Shown here: positions 24,531 to 32,633 of the stretch, piece by piece
Layout: each line of letters opens with the position of its first letter
How positions within the stretch are numbered: the first letter of the stretch is position 1
Assembly: GCA_030693155.1 (NCBI GenBank)
Contig: JAUYBJ010000078.1
Span: 1-40,106, forward strand
DNA: 40,106 nt
From: Methylococcales bacterium
Lineage (GTDB): Bacteria > Pseudomonadota > Gammaproteobacteria > Methylococcales > Methylomonadaceae
Direction of reading: 5' to 3'
Program-made: the position numbers and the translations under genes
The notes under the pieces: model-generated
What the model saw: the letters and a program-made list of their open reading frames with translations, nothing else
Database searches by the model: none
Told to the model about the DNA's origin: nothing

Positions 24531-26216
24531 TTATGAACGTGGATCTTCACGCGTTGCCGCCGCCCATTCGGGTGAATAGCCATCCATGATGGATAAATCG
24601 GGGACATTCATCACTACGGCTTCGGTGGTGATTAACGTTGTTACCACGCTCACTGCATTGCGCAGGGCTAAGCGCATGACTTTCACTGGATCAATAATGC
24701 CAATGTCCAAAAAATTGCCGTAAAGTTGTCGTTGCGTATCAATAGTTAAATGCTCATCGTCACTGGCATTTAAGCGAGCAATAACAGTTTCTGGATTCAA
24801 TCCTGCATTGCGCGTGACACTTTGCAACGGTGCAACCAGTGCCAATTTCAGAATGTTAATGCCCTGTTGTTGCTCGGCATTTTCGGCAATCACGCTATCA
24901 AGCATTTTGATACAGCGAAACAACGCGACACCGCCGCCTGCCAGTACGCCTTCTTCTAATGCAGCTTTGGCAGACATATAGGCGTTTTCTATACGCACCA
25001 TGCGCTCTTTGATTTCAAAATCCGCCAGACCGCCGACACTGAACACGCCTGTTTTAGCGGCTAATAGTGCGATACGATCTTCTAATTCGTCAAAATCGTG
25101 TTTATTGCCTGAGGCTGAACCTTCGCCGGGTTTTATTGCCAGAATAAAGTCAGCTTGGGCGCGTAGTGTCTCAATGCGTTGTTTAGCAAGTTGTTTATCA
25201 CCTTTCGCACCGATGATGGTAATGCTGGTTTCTGTAACCACGACGCGTTCTGCTTGCCCCAGCATATCCACGGTAACGTGTTCTAATTTTGGGCTACTGT
25301 AATCATCTAAAATCGCCTGTCCGCCTGTTAATAAAGCCAAATCTTTGAAGCGGTCAAGTCGTCTATCACCAAACCCGGACGGTTTGACCGCAACGACTTT
25401 AAACACGCCCTGCGTCAGATTGAGCAATAAGCCGGTCAAGGCTTTATCAATGACGTTTTCGGCAATAATGAGCAATGAGCGTCCTTCTGCTCTGACTTCT
25501 TCCAATATCGGAATTAAATCCATTAAATCCTTGATTTCACGGTCATAGAGCAGGATATATGGATTATCTAGTACCGCTTCTGCACGGGTTTTATCGGTAA
25601 TAAAATACGGCGATAAATAGCCTTGTTCATAGTGTATGCCATCGACAATAGCCAGTTCATCTTCACGTCCATTGCCCAATTGAAAAGTGAGTTGACCTTC
25701 AAGTCCCAGTTCGTTCAGAGCATGAGACAATAATTGTCCTACTTTGGGTTCATTCTTAGTGGCAACCGCCGACATTTTTTCAATCCAATCATCGGTTACG
25801 CCTGTCACCGCTTTATCCAACAACCGTTTTTCCACCAGAGCCAACGCTAAATCCAAACCTTTTTTCAATTGCAAGGGATGAAAGCCTGCTGCGACACTAC
25901 GCACGCTTTCATGCGCCAATTTTTGTGCCAACACAATAGCCGTGGTTGTACCGTCACCGACTTGTCGAGACACTGCACCTGCCACATCACGCAACATTCG
26001 CGCCCCCAAATCAGCGATTCGATCATCAAAATTAATTGATCTGGCAACCGTTACGCCATCGCGGGTAAACACAGGCATAATGCCATCGGTACGATGCTGA
26101 ATCATCACCGCAGGCCCTGCACTGCCCATCGTCACAATAGCCGCGCGTGCCACACTGTCAATACCGTGTATCATTCTCGAAAGAGCTTCGGGGTTATAAA
26201 TAATTTGTTTGCTCAT
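24531..26216 (-). CDS. mmoG: MmoG, GroEL-like chaperonin of the sMMO cluster
   Basis: A 561-residue HSP60 homologue. The ATP site motif DGTTTAIVLA (D88-T92) and the C-terminal nucleotide loop FLDIGIIDPVKVMRLALRNAVSV match GroEL, as does the apical region. It lacks the Gly/Met-rich GGM tail of housekeeping GroEL and has no groES beside it, both typical of MmoG. In Methylosinus and Methylococcus, mmoG is needed for sMMO expression, thought to act in folding MmoR or the hydroxylase. It lies 18 bp after the small ORF and in the same orientation as the structural genes. The sequence is clearly divergent from housekeeping GroEL, for example MIQHRTDGIMPVFTRDGVTVARSI near the N-terminus. Confidence 0.94.
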   Translation of the reverse strand: MSKQIIYNPEALSRMIHGIDSVARAAIVTMGSAGPAVMIQHRTDGIMPVFTRDGVTVARSINFDDRIADLGARMLRDVAGAVSRQVGDGTTTAIVLAQKLAHESVRSVAAGFHPLQLKKGLDLALALVEKRLLDKAVTGVTDDWIEKMSAVATKNEPKVGQLLSHALNELGLEGQLTFQLGNGREDELAIVDGIHYEQGYLSPYFITDKTRAEAVLDNPYILLYDREIKDLMDLIPILEEVRAEGRSLLIIAENVIDKALTGLLLNLTQGVFKVVAVKPSGFGDRRLDRFKDLALLTGGQAILDDYSSPKLEHVTVDMLGQAERVVVTETSITIIGAKGDKQLAKQRIETLRAQADFILAIKPGEGSASGNKHDFDELEDRIALLAAKTGVFSVGGLADFEIKERMVRIENAYMSAKAALEEGVLAGGGVALFRCIKMLDSVIAENAEQQQGINILKLALVAPLQSVTRNAGLNPETVIARLNASDDEHLTIDTQRQLYGNFLDIGIIDPVKVMRLALRNAVSVVTTLITTEAVVMNVPDLSIMDGYSPEWAAATREDPRS

Positions 26217-26234
26217 GGTTTTCTGTCTATGCCT

Positions 26235-26531
26235 TTAATTTAGAACACACAACATTAATGTATGACCCACTTTCACTCGCGTATCATGGGCGCGAGAACT
26301 ATGCGCCCACACACGAATCAGTGATCTGTCCCAGTAATCCAGTGTTATTCTGAAAAATTTCTCTTCTTCCTCAGATAACGCTTGTTGCCAGAACTCTTTT
26401 AATTCCTCAACACGAACAACCCCCAATTTTTCAGTGATTTCGCGTTCTTCAATTGCTAACTTTCTAATGGTTTCATCCAGTTGTATGACCATGTCATGGA
26501 GAAACGCTTCGTCTTCGGGCTTTATGCTCAT
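26235..26531 (-). CDS. Small unknown protein encoded within the sMMO operon
   Basis: A 98-residue hydrophilic protein, starting MSIKPEDEAFLHDMVIQLDE. The first ~65 residues are strongly acidic and helical, with heptad-like spacing (LDETIRKLAIEEREITEKL), suggesting a short coiled coil. The last third is different: WDRSLIRVWAHSSRAHDTRVKVGHTLMLCVLN, with Trp, His and basic residues. There is no signal peptide or membrane segment. It lies 37 bp after the BLUF gene and 18 bp before mmoG. The ribosome binding site is weak. I recognise no family; a role with MmoG or the BLUF protein would be a guess from position. Confidence 0.7.
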   Translation of the reverse strand: MSIKPEDEAFLHDMVIQLDETIRKLAIEEREITEKLGVVRVEELKEFWQQALSEEEEKFFRITLDYWDRSLIRVWAHSSRAHDTRVKVGHTLMLCVLN

Positions 26532-26568
26532 TTCAAATAAACGCCATAATCAAAAACGCCACTGATAT

Positions 26569-26994
26569 TCAAAAGAAAAGTTGATGCTTAAATTGATCCA
26601 AAACTGCCTCGGCTTCACTGGCACGCTCCATAAAAAACGCAGGCGTTGGATTATTTAAAAAATTCGTGTAACCATCAACAGCTTCGATATTCGTATCGTC
26701 AATTTTATTAAAACCCATCGTCCAATCTGCAAAACCTCTTTGTTGAATAGGTTTTTTATAAACCAATAGCAAACCACTGTGCCGTGCATCTTTTGAAATA
26801 GTGTCAAATAAGGCTTCGATGTCTTTTAACGCACCTTCAAGTGCCTGCATAAAAAATCCGTCTCGGTACAGCAACATCCCTGTAATACCTAATGTTTCAT
26901 TTTTCGCTCGCGCTTTTTGGAGCATAGACTTTAGATGATCATCAGACATCTCTTGATTTGCTAAGCTGACATACACCAGACAATGTAGTGACAT
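26569..26994 (-). CDS. BLUF-domain blue-light sensor in the sMMO operon
   Basis: A 141-residue protein consisting of one BLUF domain (residues 1-95) plus a short C-terminal extension of about 45 residues, so a short or stand-alone BLUF. Residues aligning with the AppA flavin site are all present with a constant offset of 13: Tyr8 (Y21), Asn32 (N45), Gln50 (Q63), Trp91 (W104), Met93 (M106). Motifs seen are LVYVS, NETLGITGMLLY, FFMQALEG, RHSGLLLVYK and FADWTMGF. It should bind FAD and respond to blue light. GAGGGG precedes the ATG by about 6 nt. There is no output domain, so it would act by protein contact. It sits between mmoC (96 bp upstream) and the small ORF. Confidence 0.93.
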   Translation of the reverse strand: MSLHCLVYVSLANQEMSDDHLKSMLQKARAKNETLGITGMLLYRDGFFMQALEGALKDIEALFDTISKDARHSGLLLVYKKPIQQRGFADWTMGFNKIDDTNIEAVDGYTNFLNNPTPAFFMERASEAEAVLDQFKHQLFF

Positions 26995-27041
26995 TTTAAT
27001 CCCCTCTTATAATGTTAATTACTTGTGTTAAATTCGCTAAA

Positions 27042-27077
27042 AGAGGTCACGCACTATCATGTGACAGACCGACCTCT
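27042..27077 (-). terminator. Stem-loop between mmoC and the BLUF gene
   Basis: A 7-bp stem AGAGGTC/GACCTCT with an internal CAC/GTG pairing is followed on the operon strand by TTTTA. It sits 14 bp after the mmoC stop. It may be a partial terminator or attenuator that lowers expression of the BLUF, mmoG and mmoR genes relative to the structural genes. Confidence 0.5.
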
Positions 27078-27090
27078 GTGTGGCTATTGT

Positions 27091-28128
27091 TTAAGAACCG
27101 CTAGGTAAAAACTTTTCCAAATACACCCGTTCTTTTGGAATGCCTAAGGTTTCGCAGACGTTGAACGTAGCATCGACCATACCTGGAGGGCCGCATAAAT
27201 AGATGTCGGGTTTCGCGCCCGTTTCTGTTAAATCACGGCGTAAAACATCGACCACACTGCCTTTTTCGTAACGCCATTCATCACTGCATTTCCATACGCA
27301 GTTTCTCAGTTCCAAGGTCTTCATTTCTGAAGCCAATTTTTCCAACTCATCAAGGAAAAATATTTCTTCTTCCGTGTTTACACCGAAATAAATGATACAT
27401 TTCTGTGGCTCATCCCACTGGTGCATATGTCTGACCATCGACAAAATCGGCGCAAGTCCTGTGCCTCCTGCCACAAAATAACGCGGCGTAAAGCCATTTT
27501 CTTTTAAGCCGAAAATGCCTGACGCACCTTTAACGTTTATTTTTTGTCCGACGTGAGCCTCGTTTTTCAAGTACGTTGAAAACTTGCCACCCTCGACCAC
27601 ACGAATTAAAAATTCTAATTCACCTTTTTTATTAGCAGTGTTAGCAGGGGAATACGAACGGGTGGTTGTGGTATTAGGAATTTCTAAATCAAAAAACTGT
27701 CCCGATTCAAATTTGATTTGTTTGTCATCGCCTGTGCGATTTAATAACAAACGCATGACGTTACTGGATACTTGAGACACGCCAACAACTTCCGCCTCAA
27801 AAGACAAACCCTCTGGCGAAAAACTGATACGTTCGTAAACATAAGGCACTTCAACTTCAATGTCGGTGCTGGGATAGCAACGGCATAATAAAACTTCGCC
27901 CGCCTCTTCTTCTTCATAAGGCAGAGCTTGGGAACTCACTTTCCCTAAAACGTAATCGCCTTCCGTGCAGAGTCCTTTACAAGTGGCGCAACCGCCTTCA
28001 CGGCACGAAGACATTAAATAAATATCTTGCCGTACCGCCGCGCTGATAACGTCTTCATCCGAACGGCATTCAAATGTGACTGACTCGTCATCCTGAGTAA
28101 TAATTGTGACTTGGTGTGTGTTTGCCAT
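27091..28128 (-). CDS. mmoC: MmoC, sMMO reductase (NADH to [2Fe-2S] electron transfer)
   Basis: This 345-residue protein moves electrons from NADH via FAD and a [2Fe-2S] cluster to the hydroxylase. The ferredoxin domain (1-98) has the cluster ligands C42, C47, C50 and C82, the same numbering as in Methylococcus capsulatus. The FAD-binding motif RSYSP is at 157-161 and the nucleotide-binding [11 protein letters not shown] near residue 222. The C-terminal NAD segment [12 protein letters not shown] is present. It is cytoplasmic and lies 3 bp after mmoD. The ferredoxin domain could be mistaken for other ring-dioxygenase reductases, but the operon makes MmoC certain. Confidence 0.97.
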   Translation of the reverse strand: MANTHQVTIITQDDESVTFECRSDEDVISAAVRQDIYLMSSCREGGCATCKGLCTEGDYVLGKVSSQALPYEEEEAGEVLLCRCYPSTDIEVEVPYVYERISFSPEGLSFEAEVVGVSQVSSNVMRLLLNRTGDDKQIKFESGQFFDLEIPNTTTTRSYSPANTANKKGELEFLIRVVEGGKFSTYLKNEAHVGQKINVKGASGIFGLKENGFTPRYFVAGGTGLAPILSMVRHMHQWDEPQKCIIYFGVNTEEEIFFLDELEKLASEMKTLELRNCVWKCSDEWRYEKGSVVDVLRRDLTETGAKPDIYLCGPPGMVDATFNVCETLGIPKERVYLEKFLPSGS

Positions 28129-28131
28129 TAG

Positions 28132-28401
28132 CTACAACTCCTGTGCTACCGTGTTGTTTTTGTTACTCATGTTAAAAAATGCCATCACATGATCGACCGC
28201 ACGTCTGGAGGCATCTAAGGTCAATGAACAGCCTTCCTGAACCAGCTTGTTGTCCCGATAGATAGTCCATCGCCACATAAATTCCAAATCTTCTGTATAG
28301 GCAGTGTACGATTCTGAATCATAGAGTTTAGTGAGTTGGGAATTCTCATTTTGAATGTCGTGATCTTGCGAATCCGACGCTACATTGAATGCTTCTAACA
28401 T
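28132..28401 (-). CDS. mmoD: MmoD, sMMO-associated copper-response protein
   Basis: An 89-residue protein with the family core FMWRWTIYRDNKLVQEGCSLTLDASRRAVDHVMAFFNM (residues about 41-78). The N-terminal 35 residues are polar and poorly conserved. MmoD is found only in sMMO operons. In other methanotrophs it inhibits the hydroxylase in vitro, and genetic work connects it to the copper switch between sMMO and particulate enzyme. A single conserved Cys (EGCS) is present. It is 112 bp downstream of mmoZ, the largest gap between structural genes, and that gap holds strong hairpins. Confidence 0.93.
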   Translation of the reverse strand: MLEAFNVASDSQDHDIQNENSQLTKLYDSESYTAYTEDLEFMWRWTIYRDNKLVQEGCSLTLDASRRAVDHVMAFFNMSNKNNTVAQEL

Positions 28402-28460
28402 GGCTTAGTGTGTTTGTTTATAAATAGAGACTGTGTGGATTGGGCTGACAATAGCCAACC

Positions 28461-28506
28461 CAACAAAACCCGTTTTGTGTTGGGTTGCCAAAAGCGGCAA
28501 CCCAAC
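28461..28506 (-). other. Tandem stem-loops in the mmoZ-mmoD gap
   Basis: An 11-bp perfect stem GTTGGGTTGCC/GGCAACCCAAC (28479-28506, 6-nt loop) is adjacent to a second hairpin CAAAAC/GTTTTG (28464-28477). AACCCAAC-type units repeat three times here. No T-tract follows on the operon strand. Likely roles are RNA 3'-end protection or processing to alter mmoD-mmoC levels; this is inference. Confidence 0.6.
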
Positions 28507-28513
28507 CGACGAA

Positions 28514-29011
28514 CTACTGTAAGGTAATGACTTTTACGCCACGCACTTTACGCAATTCCTCTAACGGCAAGGCGTAATAATCCGTATTTCTCAGCTCCAT
28601 TAACTTGGTGCCTAACAGACGGTCAGTATCCAAGAAGACATTGACAGGCATGACAGGTGGTTTGCAAGCCAGTCTGAAGTCGATATGAATTCTTTCTGCT
28701 TTGTACATATCAGTACACGCATCCATTTCAGCAACCACTTTATCAGCAACCTCTTGTGCATTGGCACCACAAGTACAGTTGTTCATGAATTTCGCGTCAT
28801 TGAATTCAGCGCGTTTCAGCAACGCCACTTTCTCTTCAATTTTGCACTCAATCCATTGACCATCAAGCTCTAAAGACCAGTCGGTTTTAAAAGGATTCAT
28901 GTGTTTGACACGAAAATCTTTTAATAACGCATGACCTGCTGCCAGTGTGGTTAAACCAGCGATTTTTTTAACCCATTCGTCACGAGTGGGGTTATCATGA
29001 ATGTTAGCCAT
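28514..29011 (-). CDS. mmoZ: MmoZ, sMMO hydroxylase gamma subunit
   Basis: The 165-residue gamma subunit of the (alpha-beta-gamma)2 hydroxylase MMOH. It begins MANIHDNPTRDEWVKKIAGLTTLA, and the conserved MNPFKTDWSLELDGQWIECKIEEKVALL and FLDTDRLLGTKLMELRNTDYY are seen. Length fits the known subunit of about 170. It contains two cysteines in NNCTCGAN, a variable segment. It is mostly helical and has no cofactor; it packs on the outer face of the alpha-beta dimer. It lies 9 bp after mmoB. Confidence 0.96.
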   Translation of the reverse strand: MANIHDNPTRDEWVKKIAGLTTLAAGHALLKDFRVKHMNPFKTDWSLELDGQWIECKIEEKVALLKRAEFNDAKFMNNCTCGANAQEVADKVVAEMDACTDMYKAERIHIDFRLACKPPVMPVNVFLDTDRLLGTKLMELRNTDYYALPLEELRKVRGVKVITLQ

Positions 29012-29020
29012 TGTTATCTC

Positions 29021-29446
29021 CTATGCTCTGGCAACGTCTTGCAGTTTGACATCAAGACCCATCAATTCTGATGTGATAGTGAAGGTTTCATCCAGTGTAT
29101 AAGCGCGACCGATAGTAGAAGAAACATCCACCAACAAATCATAAACACTGTAACTTTTCCCTAACAACTCAGAGACTTCACGGCAATCAATTTCAATTTT
29201 GCCATTCGCTTTCAACCACCAGAAACCAGCGCGATCTTCTACGATTAAGGTTGGATTTTGCTCTTTATGAGAACCCAGCAGAATTTCTTCAACAACGGTG
29301 TTGAGTTCATCTGATTTTTTCAGCACTAACACCACCGTATCACTTTCATGAACGACTTGATTTTCTTCCGCGAAGTATTCATCAGCAAAGGCTTTACCTG
29401 TTTTTTGCATGATGCCCGCGTTATACGAATTTGCACTTGTAGACAT
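29021..29446 (-). CDS. mmoB: MmoB, sMMO regulatory (coupling) protein
   Basis: The 141-residue cofactorless effector MMOB that binds the hydroxylase and controls substrate and oxygen access. Signature stretches are YNAGIMQKTGKAFADEYFAEENQVVHESDTVVLVLKKSDE (residues 8-47), VEDRAGFWWLKANGKIEIDC and LVDVSSTIGRAYTLDETFTITSELMGLD. At the N-terminal cleavage site known from M. capsulatus (Met12-Gly13), this protein has Met-Gln, as in the Methylosinus protein. It lies 9 bp after mmoY and 9 bp before mmoZ. Confidence 0.97.
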   Translation of the reverse strand: MSTSANSYNAGIMQKTGKAFADEYFAEENQVVHESDTVVLVLKKSDELNTVVEEILLGSHKEQNPTLIVEDRAGFWWLKANGKIEIDCREVSELLGKSYSVYDLLVDVSSTIGRAYTLDETFTITSELMGLDVKLQDVARA

Positions 29447-29455
29447 AATAATTCC

Positions 29456-30634
29456 TTATTTAAGACCAGATAACACGGTTTTAATCATTGCCGCAGTGTC
29501 AACTTTATAGCCGATAGGATCAGCGTAATCACGTTGCCAGTCATCAAATACACGTTCCAAAGCCGCTTCGATAGCCGCTTTATCAGATACGCCCGCGATG
29601 GTCGGAATTTTAGAGAAAATACCCATAAAATCTTTCAGCGCGTTGACTGTTCTTGGCAACCATTTGTCGCTCCACATATTCATCAAACTGACGTTGTAGT
29701 CACCAAAGTTTTCATCCACAGCCAAACAAGTGTGGAACATATCTTTAGTGATACCTTTGGTTTGTGAATGGTACAACTGCATTTGGTTGATAAAAAACGG
29801 TGTCAAGTTATCGCCGTAGTAAGACGACAATCTCAAGAAGAATTCTCTACGCACAAACTGACCGAACAACGGATCGTAAATCATGTGACCTGCGAACAGA
29901 ATTTCGTTCCAGTCATAAGTGCCTTGCCAGATTTCTTCAACGGTTTCTCTCGCACCTTTATAGATTGAACCTTTCGTCCATTCGTTTTTAGGTACGTCCG
30001 TTGATTCGTCAAAACCAGGAACCAATTTCGCCAGAAAGGTTCTTTCTGCCTGAATCATTTGCGCGTTATCAACTTTATCCAAGCCGATCATCGCAATACT
30101 CATACGCAATGTGTCACCCAGACAATCACGAACAGGAGAAGAGTGTGAGTTGAATAATCCATATTCACTGAAACCGAACGCACCCAAATAATCACCCAGC
30201 ACTTCATCGCGCCAGACAGGATCAATAGATCGCACATGACCATCCGCCGAATAGGCTTTCAAAAAACGGTCGGTATAACGCCATTCTTCCGCTTTGTCTT
30301 TGACATACAGTGCGTGCCAGCGGAAAGCGGGATCACGGTGTCTGTGCCAGTCAGAACTGTGCATTTCTGTCGATTCATTACTCCAAGACGGACGACCACC
30401 GTGGAATTTTTGTGTCCAATCACCCCAATCCAAACCACCCGGAATCCAGTCGGGTGTGGGTTGTGTATAGCAACACAAGGTTTCATATTCATTAATCCGC
30501 TTACCGCGCGGAGTCATGAAATAATTCATTTTGCGTTGTGTTTCCAAGGGCTTATCAGGAATGGCATCTAAAATGACTTTCGCAATTTCCGGATCCGTTA
30601 AGCCGCGTCTACCACCACTTACTACAATTGACAT
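29456..30634 (-). CDS. mmoY: MmoY, sMMO hydroxylase beta subunit
   Basis: The 392-residue beta subunit of methane hydroxylase. It opens MSIVVSGGRRGLTDPEIAKVILDAIPDKPLETQRKMNYFMTPRGKRINEYE, and typical segments include GGLDWGDWTQKFHGGRPSWSNEST, WRHRDPAFRWHALYVKDKAEEWRYTDR-like text and WDRHRDPAFRW. Length agrees with the known subunit (about 389). The fold resembles the alpha subunit but without the diiron ligands. The gene is 76 bp downstream of mmoX, and the gap has a strong hairpin. It forms the heterodimer core with MmoX. Confidence 0.97.
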   Translation of the reverse strand: MSIVVSGGRRGLTDPEIAKVILDAIPDKPLETQRKMNYFMTPRGKRINEYETLCCYTQPTPDWIPGGLDWGDWTQKFHGGRPSWSNESTEMHSSDWHRHRDPAFRWHALYVKDKAEEWRYTDRFLKAYSADGHVRSIDPVWRDEVLGDYLGAFGFSEYGLFNSHSSPVRDCLGDTLRMSIAMIGLDKVDNAQMIQAERTFLAKLVPGFDESTDVPKNEWTKGSIYKGARETVEEIWQGTYDWNEILFAGHMIYDPLFGQFVRREFFLRLSSYYGDNLTPFFINQMQLYHSQTKGITKDMFHTCLAVDENFGDYNVSLMNMWSDKWLPRTVNALKDFMGIFSKIPTIAGVSDKAAIEAALERVFDDWQRDYADPIGYKVDTAAMIKTVLSGLK

Positions 30635-30660
30635 AAATTAACTCCTTTACAATTATTGGC

Positions 30661-30697
30661 GGCATCATGAGGTACGCGATATGTACCCTATGATGCC
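30661..30697 (-). other. Stem-loop in the mmoX-mmoY gap
   Basis: An 8-bp stem GGCATCAT/ATGATGCC plus an inner GGTAC/GTACC stem (2-nt mismatched internal loop) encloses about 7 nt. It lies 13 bp after the mmoX stop. No T-tract follows. It may stabilise an mmoX transcript or give partial termination. Confidence 0.55.
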
Positions 30698-30710
30698 TTT
30701 GTTGAAATGA

Positions 30711-32294
30711 TTACAGTGCTTTCAAAGGATCAGCGAATACACAACCGATTTTTTTGATGTCATCTAACGTCCAAAGCTTGCCGTCTTTGCTAGTGTGTGG
30801 CTGTGCAATCAATGTCTTGCCATCACTACGCACGCCATGTCCTTCGGCAATCACTTCTGATAATTCACGACCTTCGTATTGTTCAAAGATGTTTTGGCAC
30901 TCATAACGTTCTGGCTCAGATAGCCACATACGCTCGCCCCATTGGTCGCTGAACGAATGTTTTTTGCCATTTAATTCAAGAACGCGCAAGGTGCTTGCAC
31001 CTTTAGAATAACTTGGGCAGAACGGTACTTGTGACACGCGGTCTATATAAACAGGGTGGTTGTTTTCGATAAACCATTGAATAGGTAAGAAACCGCTGTT
31101 GGGATCTTCACAGCCACGCGCACGCCATTCTTCATACACTACGCCGTACATATCGTACCAACCAGGGTAGTTCGCTTCGTACCATTCCGCTTCTTCAGCC
31201 GTTGGCAGCGTTAAACGGAAAAAGCCTGTTGGCCATAATGCGTAAGCAATCAAGAATAAATCGTGATGCGCCCAGTAAGCGTCTTTTTTGGCATCGCGTA
31301 AGCTGGCGGGTGATTCAACACCGTATTTGCCTAAACGACCAATCCAGATACCACCCCAATCTTCATACACCCAACGGTTCCAGGTTTTTACCCACGGCTC
31401 AACTTTGAAATGTGAACCATATTCAAACATCATGCCTAATACAGGCGTGAAGTATTTTTGTTGTGTCCAGAAGGCATTGTTTAAATCAGTATTCAGGTAT
31501 TTTGAAGCCGCTTCGTCATTGGCAATAGACACTACAGTTTGATAACCGTTTGCCATGTGGCGCAACTCATCGGTTTCAATGGACAGAAACACCGTTGGAG
31601 TCATTTCATCGCCGTTTGCAGAAGCCCATTCGGTGACTGCAACGATAAGCGGGTTAGTAAAGCAAGCCTCACCGACCAACTGTAAGTTGATAGAACACTC
31701 AACCGCATCACCTGAAATGAAGCCGTCCGAGAATACCCGTTTCATACCTTTCCAAAGCGGGCCGATAGCACGAGTACGACGCGCATCGTTATGACCTGCC
31801 GCGTCTTGACCTTGTTTTGCGAAGTAATAATTGATGTAACCGCATTGGTTAGTGTGGCGAATTTCATCCAGCACTTGACCTAAGTAACCATTTTTTTGCT
31901 CAGGCGCAGTCGCGGAATCCCACAACATACCTGTTGCAGCAATCGCGTTATACTCACCGACTTCCAGAAAGTTAGAAATCACTTTCATGGACTCATTCCA
32001 TTTCGGATGTACACGGTTAGCCGCATCAACACGCGTCAATACATCTTGCAAGCTACCAAACTGACGTTCATCCTTAACTGATTCCATACGCGCATATTCT
32101 TTAGCGATTAGCTTGAACTGCTCTTTGGTATCATTCGCCATTTTGTATTTAGTTGAATACTTGGTGCGATTTTTATCAAAATCCCAAGTAAAACTTTGTA
32201 ACCAGCGGTGAACTTCTTGCGCTCCTACACTGACTGGCGCACGATTAACTGCCAGTGCATCGGTTGCTGCTTTTGTTGCTGAACTTATAGCCAT
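30711..32294 (-). CDS. mmoX: MmoX, sMMO hydroxylase alpha subunit (diiron catalytic subunit)
   Basis: The 527-residue catalytic subunit that oxidises methane to methanol. All six iron ligands fall at the same numbers as in Methylococcus capsulatus: E114 (EVGEYNA), E144 and H147 (DEIRHTNQ), E209 (LVGEACFTN), E243 and H246 (TDELRHMANG). The substrate-gate C151 and T213 are also present. Length matches the family (527). It is the first gene of the operon, with a leader of about 200 nt from a sigma-54 promoter. There is no sign of truncation or frameshift, so the enzyme should be functional. Confidence 0.98.
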   Translation of the reverse strand: MAISSATKAATDALAVNRAPVSVGAQEVHRWLQSFTWDFDKNRTKYSTKYKMANDTKEQFKLIAKEYARMESVKDERQFGSLQDVLTRVDAANRVHPKWNESMKVISNFLEVGEYNAIAATGMLWDSATAPEQKNGYLGQVLDEIRHTNQCGYINYYFAKQGQDAAGHNDARRTRAIGPLWKGMKRVFSDGFISGDAVECSINLQLVGEACFTNPLIVAVTEWASANGDEMTPTVFLSIETDELRHMANGYQTVVSIANDEAASKYLNTDLNNAFWTQQKYFTPVLGMMFEYGSHFKVEPWVKTWNRWVYEDWGGIWIGRLGKYGVESPASLRDAKKDAYWAHHDLFLIAYALWPTGFFRLTLPTAEEAEWYEANYPGWYDMYGVVYEEWRARGCEDPNSGFLPIQWFIENNHPVYIDRVSQVPFCPSYSKGASTLRVLELNGKKHSFSDQWGERMWLSEPERYECQNIFEQYEGRELSEVIAEGHGVRSDGKTLIAQPHTSKDGKLWTLDDIKKIGCVFADPLKAL

Positions 32295-32502
32295 TGACTA
32301 CCTCACTTTAGTGTTAAGTGTTATTTATAATGAGTACAGGATTGCCAAACCAACTCTGTCTACGCTGCAAAACAAGCCTTTTACCAATCCCTGTAGAATG
32401 CCTCTTTTCCAGTCAAGCGAGAGACGGTTTATTGTGTATAGCAGAAGCACCCACGTCTTAATGCGGCTTCTTAGCGACAACGACAAACCTACTTACACTA
32501 GA

Positions 32503-32517
32503 GCAACGACCATGCCA
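32503..32517 (-). promoter_or_regulatory. Sigma-54 promoter of mmoX (-24/-12)
   Basis: On the minus strand the sequence reads TGGCAT-N5-TTGC, matching the sigma-54 consensus TGGCAC-N5-TTGC at all but one base with exact spacing (GG and GC separated by 10 nt). The predicted start is near 32491, giving a leader of about 197 nt before mmoX. sMMO operons of other methanotrophs have a sigma-54 promoter at this position. Confidence 0.8.
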
Positions 32518-32633
32518 ATTATTACGGCTTGGTTAATTCATTCAATTTCCCATAAAAAAACAATGTGTTATAACAATATCTTTCTACTGCGGTGGCTAAT
32601 AAAGCAGACGCACAGACTGTTTAATTAATGAAC

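Noticed and set aside
26995-27035. A sigma-70 promoter directly upstream of the BLUF gene (TTAACA and TATAAG)
   Set aside because: The spacing is only 14 bp and the -10 box would touch the ribosome binding site, so the transcript could not include it.
32311-32628. A 105-codon plus-strand ORF in the mmoX upstream region
   Set aside because: It crosses the sigma-54 promoter, has no ribosome binding site and reads like random sequence.
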